Notes: generated by a model not told the origin, from the sequence alone. A stretch of 48,306 nucleotides of DNA from an uncultured Pseudomonadota bacterium (GCA_903829815.1 CAIKRR010000035.1:1-48306), one strand, 5' to 3'. Counted from the stretch's first letter, positions 15,463 through 24,071 are shown. Made by a program: numbers and translations.

Positions 15463-16300
15463 TCCAGGTGAGAAGTGCGCTGCGGAGCAACACCACCAGC
15501 CGGTCGCTGGCGAACCCCAGCAGACCGATGCTGAGCATGGCGGCAATCACGATGTCGTTGCGATAAAAGAGGTAAGCGTCATTGAGCAGGTAGCCCAACC
15601 CGCGTCTCACGGCAAGAATCTCGGCCACGACCACCAGCACCCAGGCAATGCCCATCGACAGTCGCACGCCAGTGAGGATCGAGGGCAGGGCACCGGGCAG
15701 GATCACCCGCCGCAACAGCTCGCGTTCATTGGCACCCATCATGCGCGCCGCCTTGTAGAGCGTGATGTTGATCTGCCGCACGCCGTGCGTGGCGTTGATG
15801 GCGGCCGGAAAAAAGGCACCCAGCCCGATGAGGAAGATGGCAGGTGCATTGCCGATGCCGAAGAACACGAGCGACAGCGGCACCCAGGCGGTCACCGGAA
15901 TATTGCGCAGGACCTGCAGCGTCGGGTCGAGCATGCGCTCGACCACCCGCGACAGACCGATGAGCAGACCCGCGATGATGCCCAGGCTTGCCCCCCAGGC
16001 AAAACCCACAAACACCCGCCAGGTACTCGCCCAGGCGTGCCCGAGCCAGGTGCCCGAGTAACGGGCAGCGGCATCGGTCGAGCCGGTGATGAGGTCGTAC
16101 CAGACCAGCACCACCTCGGAGGGGGGCGGCAGGATGTTTCGTCGCACGAAGCCGATCTCGCTCGCAACTTGCCAGAGCAGGAGAACGGCCAGCGGCAGCA
16201 CCACGTACTGCAACACCTCGGGCAGGCGCCGCGAGCGGCCATGGCCCGCTACAGGCATGGGCCGACTGGCGAGCGCGGAGGCTGCGAGCTTGCTGCTCAC
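15431..16300 (-). CDS. ABC transporter permease, SsuC/TauC type
   Basis: 289 residues if the start is GTG 16300, which overlaps the binding-protein stop as GTGA; the internal ATG 16258 would give 275 residues. Hydrophobic spans include LQYVVLPLAVLLLWQVASEI, LGIIAGLLIGLS, IFLIGLGAFFPAAIN and WVLVVVAEILAV. The cytoplasmic EAA loop that docks on the ATPase reads GANERELLRRVILPGALPSI. It belongs to the BPD_transp_1 family of nitrate/sulfonate/taurine importers and lies in the inner membrane as a homodimer with the ATPase encoded next. Confidence 0.9.
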   Translation of the reverse strand: MSSKLAASALASRPMPVAGHGRSRRLPEVLQYVVLPLAVLLLWQVASEIGFVRRNILPPPSEVVLVWYDLITGSTDAAARYSGTWLGHAWASTWRVFVGFAWGASLGIIAGLLIGLSRVVERMLDPTLQVLRNIPVTAWVPLSLVFFGIGNAPAIFLIGLGAFFPAAINATHGVRQINITLYKAARMMGANERELLRRVILPGALPSILTGVRLSMGIAWVLVVVAEILAVRRGLGYLLNDAYLFYRNDIVIAAMLSIGLLGFASDRLVVLLRSALLTWNEKETFGGEH

Positions 16301-17331
16301 CAGGTCGACAACTGGGCCGTCGAGAGGCCTGAGGCCTTGGCGAGGAACGACAGATCGATGGCTGCATCGACCCTGGCACTGAAGTCTTCCTTCACCCAGC
16401 CCAGCTGATGGAGTTCGCGCGCCATCGTCTTGATGTCGGCGATGTTGGTACGAAAGTCGTAGCGCAGGAACTCCCTCTCCTGCATCACGATGACCGCCTC
16501 GGGCAGTCGCGAGTACTTGCGCTCGAACTCGATCTGTCGCGCAGGCTGACCGACGAAGCTTCGCATCGCGTCCACATGCGCGTTGACGATGCGTTGCACG
16601 AGCGCGGGTTTGTCGCGGATGAGCTTGTCGGTGACGATGAACCCGACCTCCTGCTTGCCAAAGCTCCCCCCGAACAGGTGCAGGAAGAGGTTCGCATCGC
16701 CCTTGTCGATCGCGATGGCCGCGAAGGCCGAGAGCGACATCGCCAGATCGATCTCGCCGGCTTCGAGCGCACGCGGGTGATTCGGGAACGGAATGTTCGC
16801 GATATCCAGATCCTTGTCCGGATCGATGCCGACTGACTTCAGGTAGGTGAGGAGCTTGGCATGCTGCAAAGACCCGGTCGGCACACCGATGATGACGGGC
16901 TTGCCGGACTGCTTGCGCGAGGCCACCACAGCCTTCAGACCCGCTGCATCCGCGGGCTTGAGCGCAAGCGGCTTGCGGGCGAGCAGTACGTTGTACCCAC
17001 CACCCCAGCCACACACCCACTTCACCGGGATCTTCTCGCTGATGGCGCGCAGCAGGTGCTGGGTCGTGGTGTTCACGATGTCCAGCTCACCTTGCTCGAG
17101 CGCGAGCAAGGCCGAGGTGCTGTCACGAAAGTCCTTGATGTCGGGCGTGAAGCCATCCTTCTGGGCACTGGCCCCGAGCGTGGTGCGCAGCGCACCCATG
17201 GCGCCGATCTGCAACCCTTCGCGAACGTCTTCTGCCGCATGGGCGAGGCGTGGCGCAAAGAGCGGCGCAGCCAGGCCGGCCGCTGTCAGCGCGAGAGAAA
17301 CGCGACGTCGCGTGATGTCAGGTGCCCGCAT
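16297..17331 (-). CDS. ABC transporter substrate-binding protein, NMT1/SsuA-like
   Basis: 344 residues, first gene of the operon, with AAAGGAG 8 bases before ATG 17331. The N-terminus TRRRVSLALTAAGLAAPLFA ending in LAHAA is a signal peptide with a run of three Arg that could suit Tat export. The mature protein follows the NMT1/THI5-like pattern: LQIGAMGALRTTLGASAQKD, LLALEQGELDIV, IIGVPTGSLQHAKLLTYLKS. It is a periplasmic binding protein for the importer; the ligand is not evident but, with a RutA-like enzyme in the operon, may be a small nitrogen- or sulfur-containing compound. Confidence 0.88.
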   Translation of the reverse strand: MRAPDITRRRVSLALTAAGLAAPLFAPRLAHAAEDVREGLQIGAMGALRTTLGASAQKDGFTPDIKDFRDSTSALLALEQGELDIVNTTTQHLLRAISEKIPVKWVCGWGGGYNVLLARKPLALKPADAAGLKAVVASRKQSGKPVIIGVPTGSLQHAKLLTYLKSVGIDPDKDLDIANIPFPNHPRALEAGEIDLAMSLSAFAAIAIDKGDANLFLHLFGGSFGKQEVGFIVTDKLIRDKPALVQRIVNAHVDAMRSFVGQPARQIEFERKYSRLPEAVIVMQEREFLRYDFRTNIADIKTMARELHQLGWVKEDFSARVDAAIDLSFLAKASGLSTAQLSTW

Positions 17332-17379
17332 GGACTCAGCTCCTTTCTTGAATGGACGCTTGATATTATCAGGCAGGTT

Positions 17380-18018
17380 TCAGGTGTGCTCCCACGCGCC
17401 CAGTGTCTCCATCGCTGACTTGTGGACTGGACACATCGGTGGGCCCAGATGCAGGAAGCGCTTGGGCACGCTCACCCGATAGCCGCACTGCTCGCATCGT
17501 GCCCTCGGGGGCGACACCGTCACGCGGGGCCGTGGGCTCCACTTGATTCGACCATGCGGGTAGGGGGGCAACTCAACGAGCAGGGCTTCCAGCCGCTTCT
17601 TGAGCGCGGGGCCGGCACTGGCACTTCGCATCGGCCCCTGCAGGCCGATGGCGAGCGCAATCGTCTTGAATGCCTTGCCATGCTTGTGCTGGCAATCATC
17701 GACCGCATGAACGAGTTCGTGCGCAAGCGTGTCGATCACGGCGTAGGCGCTGCCGAGCGATGGCGAGATGAAAACATGGTTGAGCCCGTCTTCGGCGCTG
17801 GCCCGCGACCAGCACTGCCCGATGGCACTGCTGCGCAGCCCCGTGCTTGCGTAGCCCACCGACACCTGGATCGGTGGCACGGTGTATCCCAAGGGGCTGA
17901 AGACCGACGCGGCGAGGCGCGCGGTGGCTTCGAGCAGCCAGCTCTCGCGAGTGGCGACAGGCGTGGCCGACGGGCCGGGCGTGACGGATGAGGCGATGGC
18001 AGGAGACGTTGAAGACAC
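17380..18018 (-). CDS. SprT-like zinc metallopeptidase
   Basis: 212 residues from GTG 18018, chosen because GGAG sits 8 bases upstream; the longer open frame to 18213 runs through the epimerase gene on the same strand and is not needed. The zinc-binding HELVH is at residues 100-104, with a likely third ligand His113 in QHKHGKAF. A C-terminal treble-clef-like zinc ribbon follows with C175, C178, C196 and H199 (CEQCGY ... CPVHKS). This domain order is that of the SprT/SPRTN group; bacterial members are poorly understood, while SPRTN cuts DNA-protein crosslinks. The Ser/Pro-rich first 25 residues are probably disordered. Confidence 0.82.
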   Translation of the reverse strand: MSSTSPAIASSVTPGPSATPVATRESWLLEATARLAASVFSPLGYTVPPIQVSVGYASTGLRSSAIGQCWSRASAEDGLNHVFISPSLGSAYAVIDTLAHELVHAVDDCQHKHGKAFKTIALAIGLQGPMRSASAGPALKKRLEALLVELPPYPHGRIKWSPRPRVTVSPPRARCEQCGYRVSVPKRFLHLGPPMCPVHKSAMETLGAWEHT

Positions 18019-18049
18019 GAGGAGCTCCAGAAGGGTGTTACCCCGTACC

Positions 18050-19033
18050 CTAAGCCCTCGATGTATCACCCGGTGAGCGACGCGCTTGAGCCGCAATCCA
18101 CGCATAGGTTTGCGCCATGCCAGCCGCAAGTGGTCGTGACGGCGCCCACCCCACTGTCTGGAGAATGCGTCGATTGTCCGATGTACGTCCGCGTACGCCT
18201 TCGGGCCCCGCAATGTGTCTGACGGTCACGCGCTTGCCTGCAATGCGCGCAATCAATGCCACCAGCCCATTGATCGAAATCATCTCTGCCGAACCGATGT
18301 TGAGCGGCTCGGAGGCCTCGGAGCGCATCACTCGCAGCGTGCCCTCGATGCATTCGTCGACATGCAGAAAGCTGCGCGTCTGGCACCCGTCGCCCCACAC
18401 TTCGATCGAGTCGCCCTCATCGGCCATGGCAATCTTCCGGCACAACGCTGCAGGGGCCTTTTCGCGTCCGCCTTGCCACGTGCCTTCGGGGCCGAAGATG
18501 TTGTGATAGCGCGCAATTCGACAGGTGAGCCCATGGTTGCGCGCAAAGTTCTGATAGAGCCGCTCGGCAAAGAGCTTCTCCCAGCCATACTCGCTGTCGG
18601 GGCTCGCCGGGTAGGCTGTGGCTTCGGCGCACACCGGATTCTCGGGGTCTTCCTGATTCACCATCGGATAGACGCAGGCCGACGACGAATAGAACACGCG
18701 ACCGACCTCCACCTTGCGACAGGCATCGAGCACCTGCAGATTGATGAGAGCCGAATTGGCCATCACTTGCGCGTCGTTCTCGCCACTGAAGAGATAGCCC
18801 GCGCCGCCCATGTCGGCGGCGAGCTGGTACACCTCGTCAAAGTCCCGATCGATGCCCTCTCGTGCGCCCGCGCGATCTCTCAGATCGAGCAGCAAAAACT
18901 CATCCGCGGCGGTGGCGGAGAATTCGGGCATCTTGATGTCGACACCTCGAACCCACACGCCCTCGCGCTTGAGCCGGCGCACCAGATGGTGACCGATGAA
19001 ACCGCCTGCGCCCAGCACCAGCGCAGTCTTCAT
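18050..19033 (-). CDS. GDP-mannose 3,5-epimerase-like short-chain dehydrogenase/reductase
   Basis: 327 residues. Rossmann motif GAGGFIGHH at 8-16. The protein follows the plant GDP-mannose 3,5-epimerase almost segment by segment: YQLAADMGGAGYLFS, FYSSSACVYP, EYGWEKL, CRIARYHNIFGPEGTWQGGR, EKAPAALCRK, VWGDGCQTRSF, GPEGVRGRTSDN. The residues used by that enzyme are in place: Cys120 and Lys192 as acid/base pair, and the Tyr149-Lys153 couple. It would convert GDP-mannose to GDP-L-galactose or GDP-L-gulose in the cytoplasm. Its ATG overlaps the stop of a glycosyltransferase gene, so the sugar probably goes into a surface glycan. Confidence 0.87.
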   Translation of the reverse strand: MKTALVLGAGGFIGHHLVRRLKREGVWVRGVDIKMPEFSATAADEFLLLDLRDRAGAREGIDRDFDEVYQLAADMGGAGYLFSGENDAQVMANSALINLQVLDACRKVEVGRVFYSSSACVYPMVNQEDPENPVCAEATAYPASPDSEYGWEKLFAERLYQNFARNHGLTCRIARYHNIFGPEGTWQGGREKAPAALCRKIAMADEGDSIEVWGDGCQTRSFLHVDECIEGTLRVMRSEASEPLNIGSAEMISINGLVALIARIAGKRVTVRHIAGPEGVRGRTSDNRRILQTVGWAPSRPLAAGMAQTYAWIAAQARRSPGDTSRA

Positions 19034-20133
19034 TGCAAGCTCGCTGCGTGGGCTTCGATCGCGTCCACCAGTCGGGCGGTGCCGTTGCTCGCATGCCAGC
19101 TGATGGCCCCGCGGCGCGCTCGCTCGATGGCCTGTGAAAAATCGGCCGCCACTTCGTCGACCGCCTGCAGGATCGCCTCGGCCGAATAGTCGTGAAAGAG
19201 GGTGCCGCAACCGTGACGCGCTGCGAGGACGGCCGGCAGACAGCCCGAGGGCAGGATCACCGGAACACCGGAGGCGATGCTCTCGCCCACCACACCGGAA
19301 CAACTCGCAACATAGCTCTGCCACTTCGAAGGCCACACGACAAGGTCACAGCGGGCGATCTCGGCCGCGAAATCCTTGATGTAGGGCAGCACCTCAAGGC
19401 GCGGGTGACGATGGTCTTGATGGGCGTTCCCAGCGCTGTTTTGCACCACGACTTCATAGCCACGATCGAGCAGGCGTCGCACGAGTTCGGGCATCAGGTC
19501 GAGACCGCGCGCCGGGCGCTGATGCCCGAAGAAGCCGATACGGGTCAGTACCGCTGGTCGGCCCTGATTGACTGCGCCATCGTGCGGAACGGGCAAGTTC
19601 ACGACCGACAATTCGGGTGTATAGCTCTTGTATGAATCGCACAGCCATTCATCGAAGGCGCCAATCACGATGGATCGGGGAGAACGTGCCAGCCGCTCTG
19701 CTGCGCGGGCCCACGTCGCTGCCCCCTCCGCATGGGGGTGCCGTGGCAGCCACCAGGTCCCGCCAATCTGCCGGGTCTTCGCTGCTGCCCCGATCGCCGC
19801 GGCGAGCTGGTAGGGCGGCAGGGTTGGCCACAACCACAGGCTTGATGGATCGACTGCATTCAGATCCGCGGTCGTGGCTATCCCGCGCGTTCGATAGATC
19901 GCCGCCGCTGTCCCATCCGTCGGCAGCGGGCCGTAGGGCGCCGCTCGAAAGGTTTCGTGGACCACCATGCCCGCCTCTTCCAGCGCGGCCATCAGTGCTG
20001 GCGCAGGGTTTATACCGCCGTGAACCTCGACCTCATGTCCGCGCGCTTCCAGTGCCCGAATCAGGCGCAGGTCGAGATCGAAATGGTGGCCGGTTGTCTG
20101 AACCAACCCCGGGTCGAGCAGAGAGATTTTCAT
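19030..20133 (-). CDS. Glycosyltransferase, GT-B fold (GT4-like)
   Basis: 367 residues from ATG 20133, preceded by TTGGAGG. The N-terminal acceptor domain begins MKISLLDPGLVQTTGHHFDL. The C-terminal nucleotide-sugar half has RIGFFGHQRPARGLDLMPEL, VVVWPSKWQSYVASCSGVVG and ESIASGVPVILPSGCLPAVL, the EX7E-like region typical of GT4 enzymes. The donor may be the product of the epimerase encoded with a 4-base overlap downstream. The acceptor is unknown. No polysaccharide polymerase or flippase gene is nearby. Confidence 0.75.
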   Translation of the reverse strand: MKISLLDPGLVQTTGHHFDLDLRLIRALEARGHEVEVHGGINPAPALMAALEEAGMVVHETFRAAPYGPLPTDGTAAAIYRTRGIATTADLNAVDPSSLWLWPTLPPYQLAAAIGAAAKTRQIGGTWWLPRHPHAEGAATWARAAERLARSPRSIVIGAFDEWLCDSYKSYTPELSVVNLPVPHDGAVNQGRPAVLTRIGFFGHQRPARGLDLMPELVRRLLDRGYEVVVQNSAGNAHQDHRHPRLEVLPYIKDFAAEIARCDLVVWPSKWQSYVASCSGVVGESIASGVPVILPSGCLPAVLAARHGCGTLFHDYSAEAILQAVDEVAADFSQAIERARRGAISWHASNGTARLVDAIEAHAASLQ

Positions 20134-20314
20134 TGCGCCTCCAACCAATGGTGAAGCCCGAGCAACCGTGGTGCAGAAAGTCGCAAGGAACAAGCGGTCG
20201 CCCCCGGCAACGCCAGATCCGGGATGCAAGATCATACGCAAGCGGTGCGCCTGCATGTCCTCTGAATCGGGTGACACCGATACACTGATCGGACAACACC
20301 CACGAGGACGCACG

Positions 20315-20935
20315 ATGATCAACCTGTACTTCTGGACCACCGACAACGGCTACAAGGCGCGCCAGGCCGCTGAAGAATCAGGCCTGCCTTACACGATCAG
20401 GCCGGTCAATATCCGGGCGCGCGAGCAGTTCGCGCCCGAGTTCCTGCGCATCAGCCCCGGGCACAAGATCCCGGCGCTGGTCGATGATGCGGGGCCGGAT
20501 GGTGCACCCGTCACGCTGTTCGAGTCGGGGGCCATTCTGAAGTACCTGGGCGAGCGCGCCAGCAACGGGCTCTACCCGCTCGATGCCAGGCGACGACTCG
20601 AGGTCGATCAGTGGCTCTTCTACGGCTCGGCCACCTTCACCACGCTCGCCCAGCAGTTCGGCTTCTTCGCGATTCGTTCGCCCGAGAAGAACCCCGCAGC
20701 CATTGCGCACTACACCGAGGTGCTGCGCGACATGCTGGCGACAGTGGACCGGCATCTGGCCGATCATGAGTACATGGCCGGCGACTACACGGTAGCTGAT
20801 ATCTCGATGTATCCCGATGTCCATCTGCACGGTGTACGCGACATCGGTCTGGCCGATTTCCCGCACCTGCGTCGCTGGCACGATGCCATCGAGGCGCGGC
20901 CCGCGGTGATCCGCGCCTGGGGCCCCCACGACTGA
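20315..20935 (+). CDS. Glutathione S-transferase family protein (YfcG/YghU-like)
   Basis: 206 residues from ATG 20315, with GAGG upstream; the longer frame to 20168 overlaps the divergent promoter region. The thioredoxin-like N-terminal domain reads NLYFWTTDNGYKARQAAEES, with the cis-Pro loop GHKIPALVD and the glutathione-gamma-Glu site FESGAILKYL. The helical domain follows (GDYTVADISMYPDVH). The 'TTDNGYK' opening, with Asn after the Asp, fits the YfcG/YghU group, which reduces disulfides with glutathione. It is divergent from the glycosyltransferase gene. Confidence 0.85.
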   Translation: MINLYFWTTDNGYKARQAAEESGLPYTIRPVNIRAREQFAPEFLRISPGHKIPALVDDAGPDGAPVTLFESGAILKYLGERASNGLYPLDARRRLEVDQWLFYGSATFTTLAQQFGFFAIRSPEKNPAAIAHYTEVLRDMLATVDRHLADHEYMAGDYTVADISMYPDVHLHGVRDIGLADFPHLRRWHDAIEARPAVIRAWGPHD

Positions 20936-20950
20936 GTCCGATCACGCGCG

Positions 20951-21076
20951 GCCGCGGCTACCCCGAGCGCTTCGCCCGAGGCGTTTGGCGTCCTCATCCG
21001 CGAGGAGATCGCGAAGTGGGCCACGGTCGTGCGAGAGGCGGGAATACGGGCAGATCAGGCTTCGGTGGTCTCGTAG
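20951..21076 (+). pseudogene. C-terminal relic of a fourth Bug/TctC gene
   Basis: The plus-strand frame ending at TAG 21074-21076 reads SASPEAFGVLIREEIAKWAT, then VVREAGIRADQA. This is the conserved C-terminal helix of Bug proteins: compare STPQAFGAFLDAERSKWGEV in the gene at 3249 and SSPEAMGAFLAEQTDSWGRA in the gene at 9682. No other part of a Bug protein precedes it, because the glutathione transferase gene ends at 20935. The last bases overlap the 3' end of the convergent TauD-type gene. A deletion seems to have joined the glutathione transferase gene to the tail of a lost Bug gene. Confidence 0.7.
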
Positions 21077-22104
21077 ACGATCTGCCCGTTGCGTGAGGGG
21101 TTGCCGCCACGCACCGCGCCGGCGCGGCGGTCGCGGTAGATGTGCGACAGCCCGGGCGAGAGCGCCCGGCTGTTGGGCACCGAGAGCCACATGCGCAGCA
21201 GGTGGCGCTTGCGCGCCTCCTCGGGCCAGTCCTCGTATTCGGTGCGCGCATGCAGCGTGACGTGATTGTTGAGGATCTGCACGTCGCCCGGTTCGAACAT
21301 CATCGAGAAGTGAAACGCGGGGTCATCGGCCAGCGTATCGATGAGTTTCATCGCCTCGATCTGCGCGGCGCTCAGCCGGGGTACTTCGGGATAGCGCTGG
21401 GCGGAGTAGATGTGGGTCCGGATGTAGCGGCAGGCGAAGCGTCCTTCATGCTGCGTGAAGATCGGTTGCTCGTACCAGGACGGCTCGCCGGCGCCCTGCT
21501 GGCTTTGCGTGCTCCAGACGAAGGGCTGGTACAGGACCTCGAGCAGATCGGGCCGGGTACGGGCAATCTCGTTGTGGATGGCCACGGAGCTGGCGATCAT
21601 CGAGCGGCCACCGAGCCTGGCGGTGTGAATGACGATGAGGGCGACCACGTCGCAGGAATCGGTGTGATATTCCAGTTCGGCGTTGGTCTTGTACCCGCGC
21701 CCCTTCGGCCCTGACAGGTCCACGCCCAGATCGCGCACGTCGCCCAGGATGTCGCCTTCGGGGCTTTGTGAAAGCGCCGTGCCCAGGTACTTGCCCAGTC
21801 CCCAGTAGACGACGCGCGAGTCGCGTGCACCCCAGCGCTCGGTGGGCAGGCCGCGCATCAGCATGATGCCGGGCCCTTCCTCGAGCACCCGGTGCACCTG
21901 CGGCACCAGTCGCTCGAAGCGCGGCAGCGGGAATGTCTCGCGCGTGATGTCGGCCATCGACAGGCCGCGCGCCTTCGCGCTCGCCAGCGCTGCGTCGATC
22001 TCGGCGACCTCTTCGGCGGTGAAAGGACGAGTCCAGTCGCCGCCCCCTTCCACCAGGGCAGGGCCGCGCCAGTCGGCGGGTGATGCGATCGGGGCATGGG
22101 GCAT
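21055..22104 (-). CDS. TauD/TfdA-type Fe(II)/2-oxoglutarate dioxygenase
   Basis: 349 residues. The iron-binding facial triad can be placed: His and Asp in ELEYHTDSCDVVAL and the distal His in NNHVTLHARTEYED; the 2-oxoglutarate-binding Arg is in RKRHLLRMWLSV. These enzymes hydroxylate a substrate with loss of CO2 from 2-oxoglutarate and are cytoplasmic. Substrate unknown. It is the last gene of the operon 26631-21055 and starts 56 bases after the isocitrate-lyase-family gene, so the substrate is likely an organic acid handled by that operon. Confidence 0.86.
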   Translation of the reverse strand: MPHAPIASPADWRGPALVEGGGDWTRPFTAEEVAEIDAALASAKARGLSMADITRETFPLPRFERLVPQVHRVLEEGPGIMLMRGLPTERWGARDSRVVYWGLGKYLGTALSQSPEGDILGDVRDLGVDLSGPKGRGYKTNAELEYHTDSCDVVALIVIHTARLGGRSMIASSVAIHNEIARTRPDLLEVLYQPFVWSTQSQQGAGEPSWYEQPIFTQHEGRFACRYIRTHIYSAQRYPEVPRLSAAQIEAMKLIDTLADDPAFHFSMMFEPGDVQILNNHVTLHARTEYEDWPEEARKRHLLRMWLSVPNSRALSPGLSHIYRDRRAGAVRGGNPSRNGQIVYETTEA

Positions 22105-22160
22105 GGGGAGAGGCTCCAGGGTCAGGCTCGTCAGGGTACGAGTGGCACGGCGAGGCGCGC

Positions 22161-23048
22161 TCAGTCCCCTGAGCCGGTTGATGACGGCCGGATGCCGGCC
22201 TCACCGAAGTGCTCGTCGATCAAGGCCCAGTCATCGAAGCCGACTGCGGTCAGGTACTCCTTGAACGAGGCGCCCTTGCCCTGCAGCGCGAAGCGGCGCG
22301 CCTTCAGGTCATCGAGAAAGGTCTGCATCGTTCGCGTGACATGCAGGACGAGGTTGATGCCATAGATCACGACCTTGAATCCGAGCCGGTGCAATTCCTC
22401 GGGCGGCAGGATGGGGGTGAGTCCGCCTTCGAGCGGGTTGGCTGCCTGCACGACATCGAAGGCCTTGCCCACTTGTTCCAGTTCCTCGAGCGAGCGTGGT
22501 GCCTCGACAAACAGACCGTCGGCTCCGGCGCGCAGATAGCGCTCGGCCCTGCGCAGCGCCTCGTCCAGTCCGAGCGGACCCCGCGCATCCGTGCGCGCCC
22601 ACAGGAACGTGTCCGGGTTGATCCGCTCGGCAACCATGGCCCGGATCTTGGCCTCCATCTGCTCGGGAGCCACCACCTGCTTGCCGGCCATGTGGCCGCA
22701 GCGCTTGGGCCAGCGCTGATCCTCGATCTGCATCGCCGCAACACCCATGCGTTCATAGGTGTGCATGGTGTGCACCGCGTTTTTCACATCACCGTAGCCG
22801 TCGTCGATGTCGACGAAAACCGGCAGGTCGCAGGCGGCCATGATGTCACGCACCCCGGCCGAGATCTCGCCCAGCCCCTTCAGCCCGACATCGGGCACGC
22901 CGTAGCGCGCCCCCACGAGTGGAAAGCCACCGATGAAGTAGCCGGGGAAGCCTGCCTGCTGGATCAGTCGTGCCGACAGTGCGTCATGCGCCCCCGGCAA
23001 TACCAGCGGGCCGTCACAGTGCAGGAGATCTCGAAATGTGGTTTTCAT
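22161..23048 (-). CDS. Isocitrate lyase/PEP mutase family enzyme
   Basis: 295 residues from ATG 23048; a GTG at 23099 would add 17 unconserved residues. The family barrel reads LVLPGAHDALSARLIQQAGF, GYFIGGFPLVGARYGVPDVG, the metal-binding VFVDIDDGYGD, QIEDQRWPKRCGHM and LWARTDARGPLGLDEAL. The lyase Cys motif 'KKCGH' of isocitrate and methylisocitrate lyases appears here as KRCGH, so C-C lyase activity on a 2-hydroxy or tricarboxylic acid is plausible. It sits between a Bug protein gene and a dioxygenase gene, with an MmgE/PrpD gene upstream, which echoes the methylcitrate cycle without being it. Confidence 0.85.
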   Translation of the reverse strand: MKTTFRDLLHCDGPLVLPGAHDALSARLIQQAGFPGYFIGGFPLVGARYGVPDVGLKGLGEISAGVRDIMAACDLPVFVDIDDGYGDVKNAVHTMHTYERMGVAAMQIEDQRWPKRCGHMAGKQVVAPEQMEAKIRAMVAERINPDTFLWARTDARGPLGLDEALRRAERYLRAGADGLFVEAPRSLEELEQVGKAFDVVQAANPLEGGLTPILPPEELHRLGFKVVIYGINLVLHVTRTMQTFLDDLKARRFALQGKGASFKEYLTAVGFDDWALIDEHFGEAGIRPSSTGSGD

Positions 23049-23099
23049 CGGCGAGTTCGGAAGGGTCTTCGGTGGGGTTATCGCGAGGGCTCGTCGCAC

Positions 23100-24071
23100 T
23101 CACTTCATCTTCGCGGTCTTCAGCACCGGGGCCCACTTGCGCATCTCGGACGCAAGGTATTCGCCGGTCTGGGTCGGGGTCATCTGCGAGGACTCCATGC
23201 CCTGAAGATCGAGCGCCGCCTTCACCTCGGGCAGGGCGAGCGCCTTGCGTACCTCCACACCCAGTCGCTCGACGATCGGGGCGGGTGTGCCTCCCGTGAC
23301 CATCAGCATGACCCAGCTGTTGATCTCGTAATCGGGCAGTCCCGACTCATCGACCGTGGGCAGGTCGGGGAACTGTGGCGCGCGTCGAAGGCGCGTCACG
23401 GCCAGCGCACGCAGCTTGCCCGCCTTCACCATGCCCAGTGCACCCGGCACGGCCGCGATGGCCAGGTCGACATTGCCAGCCATCAGGTCGGGAAAGGTGG
23501 CCCCCGAGCCCTTGTAGGGCACGAAGTTCAGATCAATGCCGGCCATCGACGCGAGCAGTTCGGCGCCGACATGATTCGGCGAGCCGAGCACGCTGACGGC
23601 CATCGAGACGCCCCCCGGTTTCTGGCGTGCGAGCGCGATCAGTTCCCGGACATTGCGGGCGGGAAATCGGGGTGAGCTCAGCAGCATCATGTTCGACTCG
23701 CCGATCAGCGCAACTGGCGTGAGGTCACGCTCATAGTCGAAGCCGGGATTGGGTATCAGCACCGGATTGACCGCCTGATTGGTGCCCGTCGACAGCAGTG
23801 TGTGTCCATCGGGCAGGGCCCTGGCGACAGCCTCGGCGGCAATGTTGCCGGCGCCTCCCGCACGATTCTCGACCACCACCGGCTGGGGCAGCAAACGCTG
23901 CAGCCCGGCTGCCACGTTGCGCGCGGCAATGTCCGGCAAGCCGCCGGCAGCGGCCACCACGATGATGCGCAGTGGACGTACCGGCCAGTCGGGTGCCGGC
24001 TGTGCCCCTGCCGGGGTCAGCGCCAGCGCCAGCGTGAAACCCAGCAGGGCACGGGCAGGCGTGATCGTCAT
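23100..24071 (-). CDS. Bug/TctC-family substrate-binding protein
   Basis: 323 residues. Signal peptide to LTPAGAQ, then the Bug pattern DWPVRPLRIIVVAAAGGLPD, VVENRAGGAGNIAAEAVARA, LPDGHTLLSTGTN, VPYKGSGATFPDLMAGNVDL. The start ATG overlaps the stop of the PrpD-type gene (24068-24071), so this gene is inside the operon rather than alone. It probably delivers the organic acid that the neighbouring enzymes degrade. No TctAB membrane genes accompany it. Confidence 0.88.
   Translation of the reverse strand: MTITPARALLGFTLALALTPAGAQPAPDWPVRPLRIIVVAAAGGLPDIAARNVAAGLQRLLPQPVVVENRAGGAGNIAAEAVARALPDGHTLLSTGTNQAVNPVLIPNPGFDYERDLTPVALIGESNMMLLSSPRFPARNVRELIALARQKPGGVSMAVSVLGSPNHVGAELLASMAGIDLNFVPYKGSGATFPDLMAGNVDLAIAAVPGALGMVKAGKLRALAVTRLRRAPQFPDLPTVDESGLPDYEINSWVMLMVTGGTPAPIVERLGVEVRKALALPEVKAALDLQGMESSQMTPTQTGEYLASEMRKWAPVLKTAKMK

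Noticed and set aside
18019-18213. Longer N-terminus for the SprT-like protein
   Set aside because: The extra residues are encoded inside the epimerase gene in another frame, and GTG 18018 has a good ribosome binding site.
22209-23675. 488-codon plus-strand open frame
   Set aside because: Antisense of the isocitrate-lyase-family gene and the Bug gene; shadow frame.
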